49,933 nucleotides of DNA from Salegentibacter lacus. Its GTDB lineage: Bacteria; Bacteroidota; Bacteroidia; Flavobacteriales; Flavobacteriaceae. Of the stretch, positions 49,874 to 49,933 are shown piece by piece (positions within the stretch are counted from its first letter, which is position 1; the number at the start of each line of letters is the position of its first letter). Made by a program: the position numbers and the translations under genes. The DNA lies in NCBI RefSeq assembly GCF_020164555.1, contig NZ_JAIQZB010000024.1:1-49933 (forward strand). Direction: 5' to 3'. Under the pieces are notes generated by a model that did not search any database, had not been told where the DNA came from, and saw only the letters and a list, made by a program, of their open reading frames with translations.

Positions 49874-49933
49874 ATGAAAGCCAAAGCAGTATTTAAGACC
49901 TATGACCAGTCGCAGTTAAGTCTTTTACCTCCC
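49874..49933 (+). CDS. Start of an IS transposase (IS1182-like), cut by the window end
   Basis: The first 20 codons read MKAKAVFKTYDQSQLSLLPP. The block Y-x-Q-x-Q-L-x-L-L-P-P is the N-terminal signature of IS1182-type transposases. No terminal inverted repeat can be assigned because the right end is outside the window. Confidence 0.7.
   Translation, partial: MKAKAVFKTYDQSQLSLLPP

Noticed and set aside
1-49933. CRISPR array, tRNA/rRNA genes, prophage or toxin-antitoxin/defence cluster
   Set aside because: No regularly spaced direct repeats with unique spacers, no cloverleaf-like sequences in the gaps, and no phage, nuclease-methylase or toxin pairs among the genes. Repeats present are isolated palindromes.

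Overview
The window looks like chromosomal DNA of a marine or saline flavobacterium (Bacteroidetes, Flavobacteriaceae; Gramella/Salegentibacter/Zunongwangia-like, by inference). Evidence: AT-rich coding DNA, almost no Shine-Dalgarno sites, Bacteroidetes-type -7 boxes (TAnnTTTG), a TonB-dependent receptor with a carboxypeptidase-regulatory-like plug extension, a trimeric class-B succinate dehydrogenase, and a suf operon ending in DUF2480 and DUF3078. No rRNA, tRNA, CRISPR array, prophage or recognisable defence island was seen. The edges hold partial genes: the right edge has the start of a transposase, and the left edge has the last 44 codons of an unidentified, possibly transposase, gene.

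Layout. 0.2-10.3 kb: mixed single genes: histone-deacetylase-like hydrolase, short SSB (convergent), VWA lipoprotein, GGCT-like protein, cupin, a one-domain DEAD-like ATPase, DUF4174, a Zn-ribbon protein, a CBS-pair protein, a large M28 membrane peptidase, a YeeZ-like SDR and an outer-membrane beta-barrel. 10.5-18.4 kb: Mfd, a divergent flavin disulfide-reductase-like enzyme, a TspO-like membrane protein with PdeM, and methionine aminotransferase. 18.5-24 kb (minus strand): sdhCAB and asnB. 24.3-29.6 kb: cbpA-cbpM, PepP, an alpha/beta hydrolase and thiL. 29.9-38.3 kb: a long suf operon (A-type carrier, sufB, lipoprotein, sufC, sufD, sufS, META lipoprotein, sufE, sufT-like, DUF2480, DUF3078). 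38.6-41.1 kb: hflX and two secreted proteins. 41.2-46.5 kb: TonB-dependent receptor plus DUF5689 lipoprotein, divergent from a secreted endonuclease/phosphatase, a plausible nucleic-acid or phosphate scavenging locus. 46.6-49.8 kb: small membrane protein, TonB and a VWA protein.

Main observations. (1) A dispersed palindromic element of about 60-80 bp recurs in intergenic DNA, and one copy sits in frame inside mfd, adding about 21 codons. (2) Two genes of the TonB system are broken by single-base indels at short homopolymers: the receptor loses its last beta-strands and tonB is split from its membrane anchor. These may be assembly errors or real. (3) mfd and hflX each have a TAnnTTTG box exactly 5 nt before the ATG, predicting near-leaderless mRNAs and ruling out the longer TTG starts. 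(4) Two lipoprotein genes are embedded in the suf operon, one between sufB and sufC. I did not find a convincing wholly new multi-gene system.
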